Of a stretch of DNA of 64,000 bases, positions 7,915 through 17,112 are shown piece by piece. The stretch spans positions 5,446,001 to 5,510,000 of the forward strand of contig NZ_CP150290.1 of assembly GCF_038051995.1 (NCBI RefSeq), written 5' to 3'. Under the pieces are notes generated by a model. That model did not search any database. It had not been told where the DNA came from and was given only the letters and a program-made list of their open reading frames with translations. The stretch comes from Paenibacillus sp. FSL H8-0537. GTDB lineage: Bacteria > Bacillota > Bacilli > Paenibacillales > Paenibacillaceae. Positions within the stretch are counted from its first letter, which is position 1. Each line of letters starts with the position of its first letter. Made by a program: the position numbers and the translations under genes.

Positions 7915-8613
7915 TTAATCAACTTCTAAAGGATAAATTACAAAATGTTTATTACGGGATTCCTTCTTTAATTTCTTTAAAACTTCTTTTTCATCGCTGC
8001 ATATTTCAAACTCCATCGGCACATCATTTCTTTGGAGTTTATTATTGATCACATTAATCAATGGTATGTTAGCTTTTGTTAAGTACTGCATTAAAAAACC
8101 TAAAGTAAACTCATTTTGCAACTCAAACATATCATGATCGTAGCCACCCAAAACATTTTTATGTCCTTCAATATCCATATAAAGATATCGCTTTTGGTTT
8201 GGAAATTGTTTTTGAGCGGTTTGCAGTAATTTCACAAGTATTGATGCAGATGTTTCAAAATCTTCATGTTCATAAACTAAATGGTATAACGCTACCCCTT
8301 TATCTTTTAACATATTTATATTATCCGGATTCTCAGTAATTGGATCTAATAAATTAATTTCTCCATTTAACCTTCTCTCCATCAGATCAAACCAATGATC
8401 TCTCATTTCTCTTATTTGTTTCCGCTTTTCTGGATTCCCTCCAAAAAGATCATGACAAGAAGCACATAATGGAGCAGCATTCTCAAGGCTATCGTTCCCA
8501 CCATAGGCTTGAGGAATTATATGATGAATTTCAACAAATGGTTTTTGACAAATAACACAGCGAAAGCAAGCTTTCTTTTTAGCTTCTAACTTTACCTTCT
8601 CCGAGAATGCCAT
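7915..8613 (-). CDS. HNH endonuclease domain protein
   Basis: 232 aa. The first 60 residues form an HNH zinc module: C19-x2-C22, the histidine pair in VEIHHIIPQAYGG, asparagine in SLENAAPLC, and C50-x2-C53 followed by H54. The rest (residues 80-232) is unrelated to known nucleases that I can name; it contains HLVYEHEDFETSASILVKLL and may be a sensing or recognition domain. GAAGGA precedes the ATG at 8613. Likely DNA cleavage; whether it is a defence effector, a toxin or a homing-type enzyme is open. A gap of about 135 bases separates it from the next gene. Confidence 0.75.
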   Translation of the reverse strand: MAFSEKVKLEAKKKACFRCVICQKPFVEIHHIIPQAYGGNDSLENAAPLCASCHDLFGGNPEKRKQIREMRDHWFDLMERRLNGEINLLDPITENPDNINMLKDKGVALYHLVYEHEDFETSASILVKLLQTAQKQFPNQKRYLYMDIEGHKNVLGGYDHDMFELQNEFTLGFLMQYLTKANIPLINVINNKLQRNDVPMEFEICSDEKEVLKKLKKESRNKHFVIYPLEVD

Positions 8614-8820
8614 AATTCGTCCTTCTTTCTACTAAATTATCACAAAATTCTAGTTTTCTCGGAATTCCCTTGACTAAGTGCGGTACCGTCCGCCTATTTC
8701 CACTTCCTTAAATTCCCTGGTACGTACCAAAGTGCAACTTATCAGTCCACAAAGTAATTGCCTTGTTTTGCGATGCTACTGTTCTCTCTGAATAACTAAA
8801 ATTATTATTTTTCTTGAAAA

Positions 8821-9831
8821 TCAACCATCTACTAATGAATATTTAAAATTTAACTCATTCATATTTCGCTTTGAAAGTTGTTGTAGCGTTGCAATTAGTA
8901 CAGATTGGGCCATTAAGGTGACATCATAAGATTCTTTTGAAAATTTATCAAACTCATCGCTTCCTTCAAAGAAATAGTACTTACCAGGAAAATTCAACCC
9001 TCCATGTATAAATTTCGATCGATAATCATACATACTTTTAAATAATTTCTTGTATTCATTTTGTGCACCTAAAAAAACCTGTGACTTTTCTAATAATTGC
9101 TCCTTAATTCCATTATTACTCGAACAGTACAGTGCTTCCAAACCTATCATTGTAAAAAATAAATCCATTCCTTCATTTGATTCACTATGAGACCCAAAAA
9201 GATATGTTAGTGCTGTGAGTGCTCTTTCAACAGGTGTACCACCCACTCCATCAAGAAAACCAACCTTAGCTGTAATCCAATTCCAAACAGTATGTATTTC
9301 TAATTCTTCAAGAACTGGCCATTTTGTTTTTTGTGTGAAAAATAACACTTCTTGAAAATTGTTGATCATCATTTCTGTCTCCTTATATATTAAATTGTCA
9401 ATGAAAATAAGCCCCTGATCAAGTTGGAGAGAACCTACGCGTGCGATGTTAATACTAATAATAAAATCGTATAATCGTTTAACGAAATGATCCACTGAAA
9501 TCTTACTCCATAAATCAATGCTCGGGACATTCCATTCTTCGATTCCTTCAATTAATTCATCTATAATTTCCAATTCAGTATGTGCTAAGAGAAAAAATCT
9601 TTTCCTTACGGACTTTTTGCACAAATTTATTCTTATATCGCTTTCATCCAACAAGTTAAAACTTACTTTAACTTGATTTGTTGTTAGTTGATCTGCTTCT
9701 ATTGGAAATAAAAAGGTTGTAGAAACTAACTCATTTATAACTTGCTTAATGATTTCATTAAGATCGTGTTTAAATGGTAACGATGAAAAAATAGGGAGTA
9801 AGACTTCAACTTTCTGATTTATTATTTGCAT
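8821..9831 (-). CDS. HEPN-like (Apea-type) hypothetical protein
   Basis: 336 aa. The C-terminal third contains DLFFTMIGLEALYCSS and YDYRSKFIHGG: the R-S-K-F-I-H arrangement is the R-x4-H motif of HEPN domains, close to the Apea-like group. Such domains often act as RNases in stress or defence settings, but family members without activity exist. The N-terminal 200 residues are not recognised. The ATG at 9831 follows GAGGTG; the GTG five codons upstream lies inside that sequence. No partner nucleotidyltransferase is adjacent, so it is not a standard HEPN-MNT pair. Confidence 0.55.
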   Translation of the reverse strand: MQIINQKVEVLLPIFSSLPFKHDLNEIIKQVINELVSTTFLFPIEADQLTTNQVKVSFNLLDESDIRINLCKKSVRKRFFLLAHTELEIIDELIEGIEEWNVPSIDLWSKISVDHFVKRLYDFIISINIARVGSLQLDQGLIFIDNLIYKETEMMINNFQEVLFFTQKTKWPVLEELEIHTVWNWITAKVGFLDGVGGTPVERALTALTYLFGSHSESNEGMDLFFTMIGLEALYCSSNNGIKEQLLEKSQVFLGAQNEYKKLFKSMYDYRSKFIHGGLNFPGKYYFFEGSDEFDKFSKESYDVTLMAQSVLIATLQQLSKRNMNELNFKYSLVDG

Positions 9832-9950
9832 AAAGATTAATTTCACCTCTTTTAATTTCTAATGATCATGTTTTAAATTCTGCCAGACAAAGAGATACAT
9901 GGAAAAACATGAATCTGGTATTATGTTGGAATTTATCTTCACTAAACTAC

Positions 9951-10405
9951 TCACAACCGTTCTTGAGATCGTACTATTTGCTCTATTAATTCATCCTGTC
10001 CTATTAATAATTTATTCGAGGTTTCTTTATAATCATGGATTGATATAGCATATTCTCTGGGATCTGATGGACAGACGCTCCATCTCTCCCTTAAAGAATA
10101 ACCATAAGAATTTCTATTTGCTGAGTACTAACTCTTCTGATTCTAAAACATCCTGTATATTGATCTGAGAAATCAATTGGTAAGTAGCGTTCTTCTTTAC
10201 TACCGAGGTTAATTATGTTTTCAATCCAGTATGATAATAGACTTTTTAACGATGCAGCTATGTTACAAAAGCCATCCCTTTCAGATTGTATCGTATCCTC
10301 TATCTCAAAATAATAGGTATCAGCAATGACTAATAAGTCCATTTCTTTAAAACTTACGATTAAATCTTCATGAGCTGTACCATTCTCTTTAATAAATAAC
10401 TCCAT
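9951..10405 (-). pseudogene. Hypothetical gene split by a 1-base deletion
   Basis: The first frame (10405 to 10091) has a strong TTGGAGGAA ribosome-binding site and gives a 104-aa product ending RVSTQQIEILMVIL. If one T is restored in the run near 10109, the frame continues as EISYGYSLRERWSVCPSD and on through DYKETSNKLLIGQDEL to a TGA at 9951-9953, adding about 45 coding-like residues. The intact protein would be about 150 aa. I read this as a recent frameshift or a sequencing error in a short homopolymer. Family not recognised. Confidence 0.5.
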
Positions 10406-10553
10406 TGAGTTCCTCCAATATAAGACTTCTCGCTCTGTCATCTAACGCTTTCGTATTCACGATATCCCATCGACTTAATAATGTGAAGACAACGGGCATA
10501 TGCCTGCAGAGCAAACACAGTGTAATCTGGGATTGCTGTCTTTCATGAGCAGC

Positions 10554-10918
10554 TTACACTAATGGTTTGATCTGAAATCTCTTAACGATTACTGGATCTA
10601 TAAACTCGATATCATTTATGTTTCTAGCTTGCAGCTCTTCGATGATTCTCAAAAAAATCCGTCCAATTAAAATACAGTCACCTAGTGCATCATGCCTTCG
10701 TAGATCCTTATCCTGGATGTTATAATATTTGATCAAATAATCTGTCCAAATGATTTCCGTTACTTCTGGATATAAATATGAAAATAACGCTTTAGTATCT
10801 AAACAGGTATTTGTAATCATTGGTAGATCATTTCTCTTACACTCATTGAATAATAGTGGCAAATCAAATTCATAACCCGCATGTGTAGCTAAATCCTCTT
10901 CCCTATCTTCACTTCTGC
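10554..10918 (-). pseudogene. DEDDh exonuclease fragment, N-terminus lost
   Basis: An open frame ends at 10554 and can be read back to about 10918, where a stop interrupts it; no start with a ribosome-binding site exists. It contains THAGYEFDLPLLFNEC (motif II region, aspartate in the F-D-x-P-L-L position), NTCLDTKALFSYLYPE, and motif III RRHDALGDCILIGRIF with the H-x4-D pair. Motif I (D-x-E-T) should lie upstream and is absent. This is the C-terminal two thirds of a DnaQ-like 3'-5' exonuclease and is very unlikely to be active. Confidence 0.6.
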
Positions 10919-10983
10919 TGGATCAAGGAGCGATAGTGACGTAGCATGACTACAGTGTTATACACAGTTACCTCGTCTTCGAA

Positions 10984-11505
10984 TTATCTAATCGTTCTTA
11001 TAGCATTATCAAATTTATGTATTCCAAAGTCTTTTATTGATGATTTCAACAATTCATTTCGAAGTTTATTTAAGTTCGGGGTAAATCGCACTTCAATATT
11101 CATTTCCATTAGTTTTTCTATACCATTATTAATGGTTGTCATTAAATATGGTTTTACTTCCTTATCTGAAATATAGTAACCTGCGGTCTCATCAAATAGT
11201 GAGAATGAGTCAATCGGTAATTCATATCTAAATAGAGTTGTATTCATTATTGTTTTGTACCAATTTGTTTCGACGGTTATTACAATATCAGCATTCGTTG
11301 TACCGAAGAACCTTATAAAATCCTGTTCGGTAATACTATTACTCTTCGTATAGATGACTCGCGGACAGTCTCTAGGGAAGAAAAATGTAAATTGATGCTC
11401 GTCATCAATTGCCCAAACAACGGGTGGCATATCTTTTCGATTTTCTTTTACTCTTGGCTTGAAGATACTAATATTATCTTCTTCACTAAAATGATACAGC
11501 TTCAT
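10984..11505 (-). CDS. DUF6886-like protein
   Basis: 173 aa from the ATG at 11505, fixed by TTGGAGGAAG just upstream. The opening MKLYHFSEEDNISIFKPR and the block PPVVWAIDDEHQFTFFFPRDCPRV match what I know of the DUF6886 family (start of the type L-x-H-x-S-E-E, then V-W-A-I-D-x-E-H and P-R-D-C-P-R). No biochemical function is known to me; the fold has a distant look of ADP-ribosyltransferase-like or toxin-like modules, which is inference. It lies alone between the exonuclease fragment and the terminator of the polysaccharide operon. Confidence 0.65.
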   Translation of the reverse strand: MKLYHFSEEDNISIFKPRVKENRKDMPPVVWAIDDEHQFTFFFPRDCPRVIYTKSNSITEQDFIRFFGTTNADIVITVETNWYKTIMNTTLFRYELPIDSFSLFDETAGYYISDKEVKPYLMTTINNGIEKLMEMNIEVRFTPNLNKLRNELLKSSIKDFGIHKFDNAIRTIR

Positions 11506-11581
11506 CGACTTCCTCCAATACTCATGAATTTTAATTAATTTCGTCCACATGACTTGGAATAATATTACTATAAAATCACAC

Positions 11582-11623
11582 AAAAGGGGAGGATACAGGA
11601 ACTTTCATTCCCATATCCTCCCC
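11582..11623 (-). terminator. Terminator of the AraC-ABC-GH105 operon
   Basis: A perfect 10-base stem, GGGGAGGATA with TATCCTCCCC, is followed on the minus strand by TTTTGTG. It starts 18 bases past the stop of the GH105 gene and closes the operon running from 19319. Confidence 0.75.
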
Positions 11624-11640
11624 ACAAGCAAACCTTGCTA

Positions 11641-12711
11641 TTATTCGGCGGCAGCAGCGTTCAAGCCCTCTATCAGGACGAACAAAGCTAGAGCCTGTCC
11701 ATAGCCCATCGGGCTAAGCGGTATATCCTTATAGAACTGGGCATCATGGCCGACAGGAGTTCCGTAGGACACCTGCTGTACCACTCCTTTATCATCAATG
11801 TGCCGCAGTACAGCTTCAAGTGCCTTCAAGCCTGTCTGACGATAGGATTCATCCAAGTATCCATACCGAATTCCCTTGAGAATGCCGTAGCCAATCGCCG
11901 CCGTTGCCGAGGCTTCTTTGTAAGAGTGCGGGTCATCCAGCACAGTATGCCACATGCCATCCTCTTCCTGAAGCTTGCTCAGTGCTCTGATTTGAGCGGT
12001 CGCCGTATCCAGCAAATAGGCTTTCAGCCCTTCTTCTAGCGGTGCGATATTAAGAAAATCAATTACTCCCGCTGTGTACCACGCATTGCCTCTGCCCCAA
12101 TGGACAGCGCCATAATTATGATTTTCGTTAAAATCCCAACCATGATAGAATAATCCGGTTTTCTTATTATACAAATATTTGATATGCACAAGGAACTGGC
12201 GCTTGGCTTCTTCCACAAACTCAGGTTTATTAAAATACACCCCAGCCTTTGCCAAAAATAGAACCGTCATAAAAAGGGTATCGATTAGAATTTGCCCGTC
12301 ATTGGCATCTCCGGTTATCATATGCTGAAACGCGCCATCTCCCGTACGCAGCAGCCCCTCCATAATCCAGCTGCTCCATTCCTCACAGACAAGCTCATAT
12401 TCCTTGTTCTTGGTAATCTCACATAACGAAATCAGCGTAAGGAGCGGAGCGCAGGTATTCACATTTTTCTCCGGCAATCCTTCCAACAGTCTGGCATTGT
12501 ACCAGGACTCCAGAAATCCCAGCACCTCGGCATCCTTCGTTGCCTCATAAAGCTGAAGCAAGCCATATAGACCAACACCTTGCGGCCATTCCCATAAGTG
12601 AATATCAATTAGTCCAATTGGAAACTGCTCATCCATTGTTGTGTTTTCCATAGACTCCATCGCATGGGATACCTTGCTTATTTTCTCCAGCAGCATCGTT
12701 CTGTTCAGCAT
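11641..12711 (-). CDS. GH105 unsaturated rhamnogalacturonyl hydrolase
   Basis: 356-aa intracellular enzyme of the GH105 (YteR-like) family, which removes the unsaturated uronic acid left on oligosaccharides by polysaccharide lyases through hydration of its double bond. Family features: WEWPQGVGLYGLLQLYE near residue 40, the catalytic aspartate region ILIDTLFM (D144), FYHGWDF, HWGRGNAWYTAGV and the C-terminal PMGYGQALALF. No signal peptide, so it works on imported oligosaccharides. AAAGGAG precedes the ATG. It is the last gene of an operon with a CUT1 importer and an AraC regulator. A second, divergent GH105 lies at 26050-27069. Confidence 0.88.
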   Translation of the reverse strand: MLNRTMLLEKISKVSHAMESMENTTMDEQFPIGLIDIHLWEWPQGVGLYGLLQLYEATKDAEVLGFLESWYNARLLEGLPEKNVNTCAPLLTLISLCEITKNKEYELVCEEWSSWIMEGLLRTGDGAFQHMITGDANDGQILIDTLFMTVLFLAKAGVYFNKPEFVEEAKRQFLVHIKYLYNKKTGLFYHGWDFNENHNYGAVHWGRGNAWYTAGVIDFLNIAPLEEGLKAYLLDTATAQIRALSKLQEEDGMWHTVLDDPHSYKEASATAAIGYGILKGIRYGYLDESYRQTGLKALEAVLRHIDDKGVVQQVSYGTPVGHDAQFYKDIPLSPMGYGQALALFVLIEGLNAAAAE

Positions 12712-12746
12712 GTTCGTTTTCGCTCCTTTGCTTTGTTGCCTCAGGC

Positions 12747-15281
12747 TCAGTGCTCCATGTCCAGCAGCTGCAATTGCCCCCTCACGCCATAACCACCGTG
12801 TACGATTTTCTCTCCTTCTATAAGGAAAGGTTTATTCATTCCCCATTGAATTTGACCATATTTCGGGTCTGCTAGGGTAAGAGATAAGGTTTGACTATCG
12901 AATTGCGGGCTTGCAGCTAACATTTGGTTTTTAAAGTGGCTGAAGCTTCCGAACTGCTGCTCGCTGCCTGCCCTTATAATCCATGCATTGCGCAAGCCGT
13001 GCGAGATGAGCTCACGCTCTTTCGTCACCCCAGCTGTCTCCATATCTGCCCCATTGGCAGCATAGATGGCCGCATATCCTTTATCCAGACGGGCAAAATA
13101 CCAGTTTTCCTCCCTTGCCCATTCTGTAAAGGAATAGGAAGGGAAATAAGCATGTGTCCAATCTGAGCTTTGATTAGTCGGAATATCAAAAATCATTAAC
13201 GCTATGCTCTCATGCTGAACGACATCGGGCAATATGCCATTGCCTGCCCAAAAACAAGGCCTGCCATCTCCATGCTTATATATTTCTGCCGGATGATTCA
13301 CCCAAATTTGCGCCTCAGGAGACAGCGATAAATGATTGACATGCTCCTGATAGCCTTGCTTGCCTGGGCGGAACCGAATAATGGAAGACAAGGTGTATTC
13401 CGCAGTCCGATTATGATAGAGCTGGGCGTAACCGCCCTTGCCCTGCTGATTGATGAACAATAAGTGCTGTTTTTCCCCGAGGAGCAAATGCTCCTGATAC
13501 GCTGCTGGAGGCGCATAATTTGATAAACACAACGCGACGTTGCTTATCGAATAATTGTTTACATTGCCGACTCCGTATCCAATCCAGCACATTGATGTCG
13601 TTCCCGCTGCATAATGGCCCAGCAATTCCTTCTCATAGCTGCGGCCGAATGTCGTAGTCATGACTCCTTGATGCATTTGGACGGTAATATAATAGAATAA
13701 TAGGTCCATTGCCTTTTTGGCTTGCTCCCTGAGCTCGTCACTATGGGCAAATTCATAAATATGCAGCAGCCCTACCGCATCAATAGGGATATAGGCGCTG
13801 GAATTCCATTCTGCCAGTCCTTCATCAAAAAAGCGCTCGAACCATAACGCAAGCCTCTGTTCTGCTTTTTGCAGGTGTACTTCACCGGATTCCCCGCTGT
13901 TGCCGAACGTTTCTTCCCCGAACAGCTGGCCAGCCAGCAGCTCATTGGTATGAAACAACAGGGCATGGTTTTCACTGAAAAACCACATCACATCATCGCC
14001 AGGCTCATCAATCCAATAGCGATAGCCCAAAATACTTGCTTTCACTCGATCCCAGAACGCTTCCGTAAACAATCCGCTATTTCGCTCATCTCTCCAGAGG
14101 CGGAATAGCCCGACCAGGTAGAAGTCACTGCAATCCTTACGTTGTTCTACCCCTTCTACCCCATCAAGCAAGATCTTCTCCGCCGCCTGGGTATCTCCTC
14201 CTGTTTTCAGCATGGCGATGGCCTTGTGTATATTAGGACTCCCCTTCTCGGCAATACAAAGAAGGGCGAGGGATTTGCGTGCTTCTATATCCGCGGCTTT
14301 CTGAGCAGCCTCATCATAGGTCGTATCATAGGATTGACAACCAAACTTCTTCGTCAGTACAACGTTTGAAACGGAGATGGTTAATGTGAAATAAACGTAA
14401 TGATGGCCGATTTCATTGGTATGTGCCAAGGTCAAATCAGCTTCACCCTCAGCTATGCGTATCGTTTTATTTTCTGTCCCATCAAAAAAATTGCCATACT
14501 GAATATTAGCCTCAGTAACGATGTCAGGAAAGGGGAGCGGAAGCCGCAGCTTAATCTCCTCCCCTTTAAAAAAATCTGAAGGAAAATAAGCCTGTTCAAG
14601 GGCTTGCTCTGCCGATTGCACGAGCTGCACCAGATCGGGAGCGATAGGCAAGGAAATATTCAATGCCTCGCCGCCTAAATATTCCACTGCGAAAGCATAC
14701 ATCGTATCCCGTTCGGCAAGATCCTCCCAGCAGGCATAAATTTCATTGATTCCGGCCGTAAGCTGGACTTCAATGATGGTTTCCTGCTCCTTGTTCCGGG
14801 TAAGCGGGGCAAAGTCTGTCACGAGCTGGCCATTAATCCACAGCGCCAAGCTGCCATAGGTTCTCACCCGTAATGAGGCAGTATGGCTAGTAGGCGATAC
14901 TAGCCGTGTCGCCGCATAGCTGCGAAGATGAGTGGGAACGAACCAAAAGCCCGATCTCTCTACTCTCGGATTATTCCAAGGGGAATAAATCTCCCAAGGC
15001 ATTCCATCCTCTATTCCCTTCGGTGTGTCTCCAGGCGATGGAAACTCACTCCATTGATCGAAGAAGCGAGCCGGGGGCTGCATTCTCCGATTTTCTACAA
15101 ATTCCTTGCGGCAAGGATTCTCATGAATGGCAAAACCCTCAATAAGCCAATCATTAATATCTCCCTCCATCGTCGTCGGGACAAATTTTACAGGCTGCGT
15201 ATAAATCCCGCTAATCATCCAATGATTAATCATTTGATTTTTGCCCAATTTCATTGGCTTATAAGATAAGGTGTCAGACAC
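12747..15281 (-). CDS. Uncharacterised 844-aa protein, probable carbohydrate-active enzyme
   Basis: Not a family I can name. The N-terminal third (about residues 1-330) looks beta-rich: SGFWFVPTHLRSYAATRLVS and GSLALWINGQLVTDFAPL resemble the carbohydrate-binding jelly-roll often found before glycosidase domains. Residues about 340-620 look like an alpha/alpha toroid, with DDVMWFFSENHALLFHTNE and EWNSSAYIPIDAVGLLHIYE, motifs reminiscent of heparinase-type and related barrels. The C-terminal part is beta-rich again (HGLRNAWIIRAGS). No signal peptide, so a cytoplasmic glycosidase or lyase is likely. The GTG start at 15281 has AAAGGAT inside the end of the permease gene. Located between transporter and GH105. 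Confidence 0.7.
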   Translation of the reverse strand: MSDTLSYKPMKLGKNQMINHWMISGIYTQPVKFVPTTMEGDINDWLIEGFAIHENPCRKEFVENRRMQPPARFFDQWSEFPSPGDTPKGIEDGMPWEIYSPWNNPRVERSGFWFVPTHLRSYAATRLVSPTSHTASLRVRTYGSLALWINGQLVTDFAPLTRNKEQETIIEVQLTAGINEIYACWEDLAERDTMYAFAVEYLGGEALNISLPIAPDLVQLVQSAEQALEQAYFPSDFFKGEEIKLRLPLPFPDIVTEANIQYGNFFDGTENKTIRIAEGEADLTLAHTNEIGHHYVYFTLTISVSNVVLTKKFGCQSYDTTYDEAAQKAADIEARKSLALLCIAEKGSPNIHKAIAMLKTGGDTQAAEKILLDGVEGVEQRKDCSDFYLVGLFRLWRDERNSGLFTEAFWDRVKASILGYRYWIDEPGDDVMWFFSENHALLFHTNELLAGQLFGEETFGNSGESGEVHLQKAEQRLALWFERFFDEGLAEWNSSAYIPIDAVGLLHIYEFAHSDELREQAKKAMDLLFYYITVQMHQGVMTTTFGRSYEKELLGHYAAGTTSMCWIGYGVGNVNNYSISNVALCLSNYAPPAAYQEHLLLGEKQHLLFINQQGKGGYAQLYHNRTAEYTLSSIIRFRPGKQGYQEHVNHLSLSPEAQIWVNHPAEIYKHGDGRPCFWAGNGILPDVVQHESIALMIFDIPTNQSSDWTHAYFPSYSFTEWAREENWYFARLDKGYAAIYAANGADMETAGVTKERELISHGLRNAWIIRAGSEQQFGSFSHFKNQMLAASPQFDSQTLSLTLADPKYGQIQWGMNKPFLIEGEKIVHGGYGVRGQLQLLDMEH

Positions 15282-15286
15282 TCAAA

Positions 15287-16111
15287 TCATCCTTTCATCC
15301 CTGAAGTAATCATACCGTTAACAAAATAGCGCTGGAAAACGAGAAAAACGATAAGCACTGGAATCATCGTGATTACGGACATGGCAAGCAAGCTTCCCCA
15401 GTCCACACTGTATTCTCCAATAAAATTAGAAAGTGCAAGCTGAATCGTATATTTAGCTGGATCACTAATTGCTATTAATGGCCATAGGAAATCATCCCAT
15501 CTCCACATAAAGGAGAAAATCGCCAGTACAGCAAGAATAGGCTTGGCAATAGGAAGAATAATACTCCAATAAATTCTCCATTCCCCCGCTCCATCCATAC
15601 GTGCTGCTTCGAGCAGCTCATCCGGTACAGTCAGCAAATACTGTCGCATCAGGAACACCCCGGTTGGCGTTGCTGCGGGAGGGATAATAATCGCAAGCAT
15701 GCTATTATACATGCCAAGTGCGCTCAGCACCTTAAAGATCGGAATCATAATGACCTCAATCGGAATCATCAGGGTGGATATAAAACCGATCAATATGATA
15801 GAGCTGCCGCGGAAGCGGTACTTTGCGAGTGCAAAGCCTGCCATGGAATTGATTAAGAGCAGCAATATCGTTGAGGACAGCGTCACGATCGTACTATTTT
15901 TGAAATACAAGCCAAAATTGCCTTTGCTGAACGCCGCCTTGAAATGCTCGAAGGTTAAAGGATCCGGCCATAGCTTAGGAGGATAACTGTACAGATCCGT
16001 ATTCGTTTTTAGAGCAGAAATGACGACCCATAATACCGGCAATAGCCAAAACAATGCTGCTACACTCAATATACTGTAGATGGTAATTTTAGTTAGAGGC
16101 CTAAGCTCCAT
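15287..16111 (-). CDS. Sugar ABC transporter permease (MalG-like, CUT1)
   Basis: 274 aa, six membrane helices, with the EAA loop EAARMDGAGEWRIYWSIILP near residue 190 that contacts the ATPase, and the usual C-terminal QRYFVNGMITSGMKG. Its ATG overlaps the stop of the other permease gene by one base, so the two are translationally coupled. No ATPase is encoded here; as in most Gram-positive CUT1 systems a shared MsmK-type ATPase elsewhere is expected. Imports the oligosaccharide processed by the two downstream genes. Confidence 0.9.
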   Translation of the reverse strand: MELRPLTKITIYSILSVAALFWLLPVLWVVISALKTNTDLYSYPPKLWPDPLTFEHFKAAFSKGNFGLYFKNSTIVTLSSTILLLLINSMAGFALAKYRFRGSSIILIGFISTLMIPIEVIMIPIFKVLSALGMYNSMLAIIIPPAATPTGVFLMRQYLLTVPDELLEAARMDGAGEWRIYWSIILPIAKPILAVLAIFSFMWRWDDFLWPLIAISDPAKYTIQLALSNFIGEYSVDWGSLLAMSVITMIPVLIVFLVFQRYFVNGMITSGMKG

Positions 16112-17016
16112 TAAACAGCACCTCCCTTGGACATACGGAATTGCAGGGCAGAGAACCCGCCGATAATGACAAATAACATCACGGACATCGCACTAGCCAG
16201 ACCAAGCTCCTGCTTCGTAAAACCAATCTCATAAATATATTGAACAATATAGGTCGTTTCTTTACCCGGTCCGCCGCCCGTAAGCGCAAACATAAGCGGA
16301 AACGCTTTGAACGCATCAATAAGAGCGAGCATGAATACGAGCAAGCTTGTAGGCTTCAGAAGCGGGAGAGTAATATGGCGGAACACCTTGATTCCCGTTG
16401 CTCCATCCAATCGTGCGGCCTCATAGTAATCCGTAGGGATCGCTTGCAAGCCAGCTATAAAAATGACCATGAAAAATCCGGCCCGTGACCATACGGTCGC
16501 GATAATAACAGCCGCATTGGCCCAAAATGGCGAGGTTAGGAAGCCGACAGGCTCCACTCCGATCACAGAAAGCATATGATTCAGAATGCCGAATGAATCT
16601 CCAAAAATCCACTTCCAGGTCAAACCAACAATGATAAAAGAAATCATCGTCGGCCAGTAAAATATGGCCCTAAAAAAGCCGCGCATTCTAATCTCGCGTG
16701 CAAGCAGCATAGCAATGCCTAATGCCACTGCATAAATTAGCGGAACGACAATCGCTGCATAAATTCCTGTTCGTCCAATCGTCGACCAAAATTCCTTATC
16801 CCCAATAATCTTGATATAGTTGCCGAGCCCATTGAACTTCATTGGATTCAAGCCATCATAAACATGGAAAGAATAATACAAGCCCAATAAAGAGGGAATT
16901 ACGATAAAAACACCGAAGATCAGGAGGTTAGGAAGAATGAACAGATAAGGAGCAATGGCGAGTTTCCTCGTCTGTCCTGTCTGTTTTTTACGGTTTAAAC
17001 TTTGACCTCCGCTCAT
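16111..17016 (-). CDS. Sugar ABC transporter permease (MalF-like, CUT1)
   Basis: 301 aa from the ATG at 17016, chosen because GAAAGGGGT precedes it by 6-7 bases; an upstream start lacks a ribosome-binding site. Six membrane helices begin at about residue 20 (APYLFILPNLLIFGVFIV). The EAA loop is YYEAARLDGATGIKVFRHI. First permease after the binding protein and coupled to the second permease. Confidence 0.9.
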   Translation of the reverse strand: MSGGQSLNRKKQTGQTRKLAIAPYLFILPNLLIFGVFIVIPSLLGLYYSFHVYDGLNPMKFNGLGNYIKIIGDKEFWSTIGRTGIYAAIVVPLIYAVALGIAMLLAREIRMRGFFRAIFYWPTMISFIIVGLTWKWIFGDSFGILNHMLSVIGVEPVGFLTSPFWANAAVIIATVWSRAGFFMVIFIAGLQAIPTDYYEAARLDGATGIKVFRHITLPLLKPTSLLVFMLALIDAFKAFPLMFALTGGGPGKETTYIVQYIYEIGFTKQELGLASAMSVMLFVIIGGFSALQFRMSKGGAV

Positions 17017-17112
17017 CTGCTTACCCCTTTCAAATAGATTCAATAAAGAGGCGGCTTGACGGCTATAGGTCCGCCGCCTCTTTATTGTTAATTATTGCCT
17101 TCTTAGACTGTC

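Noticed and set aside
4762..9831. A known complete defence system (restriction-modification, DarTG, HEPN-MNT, retron)
   Set aside because: No partner methylase, DarT toxin, nucleotidyltransferase or reverse transcriptase was found; only single components are present.
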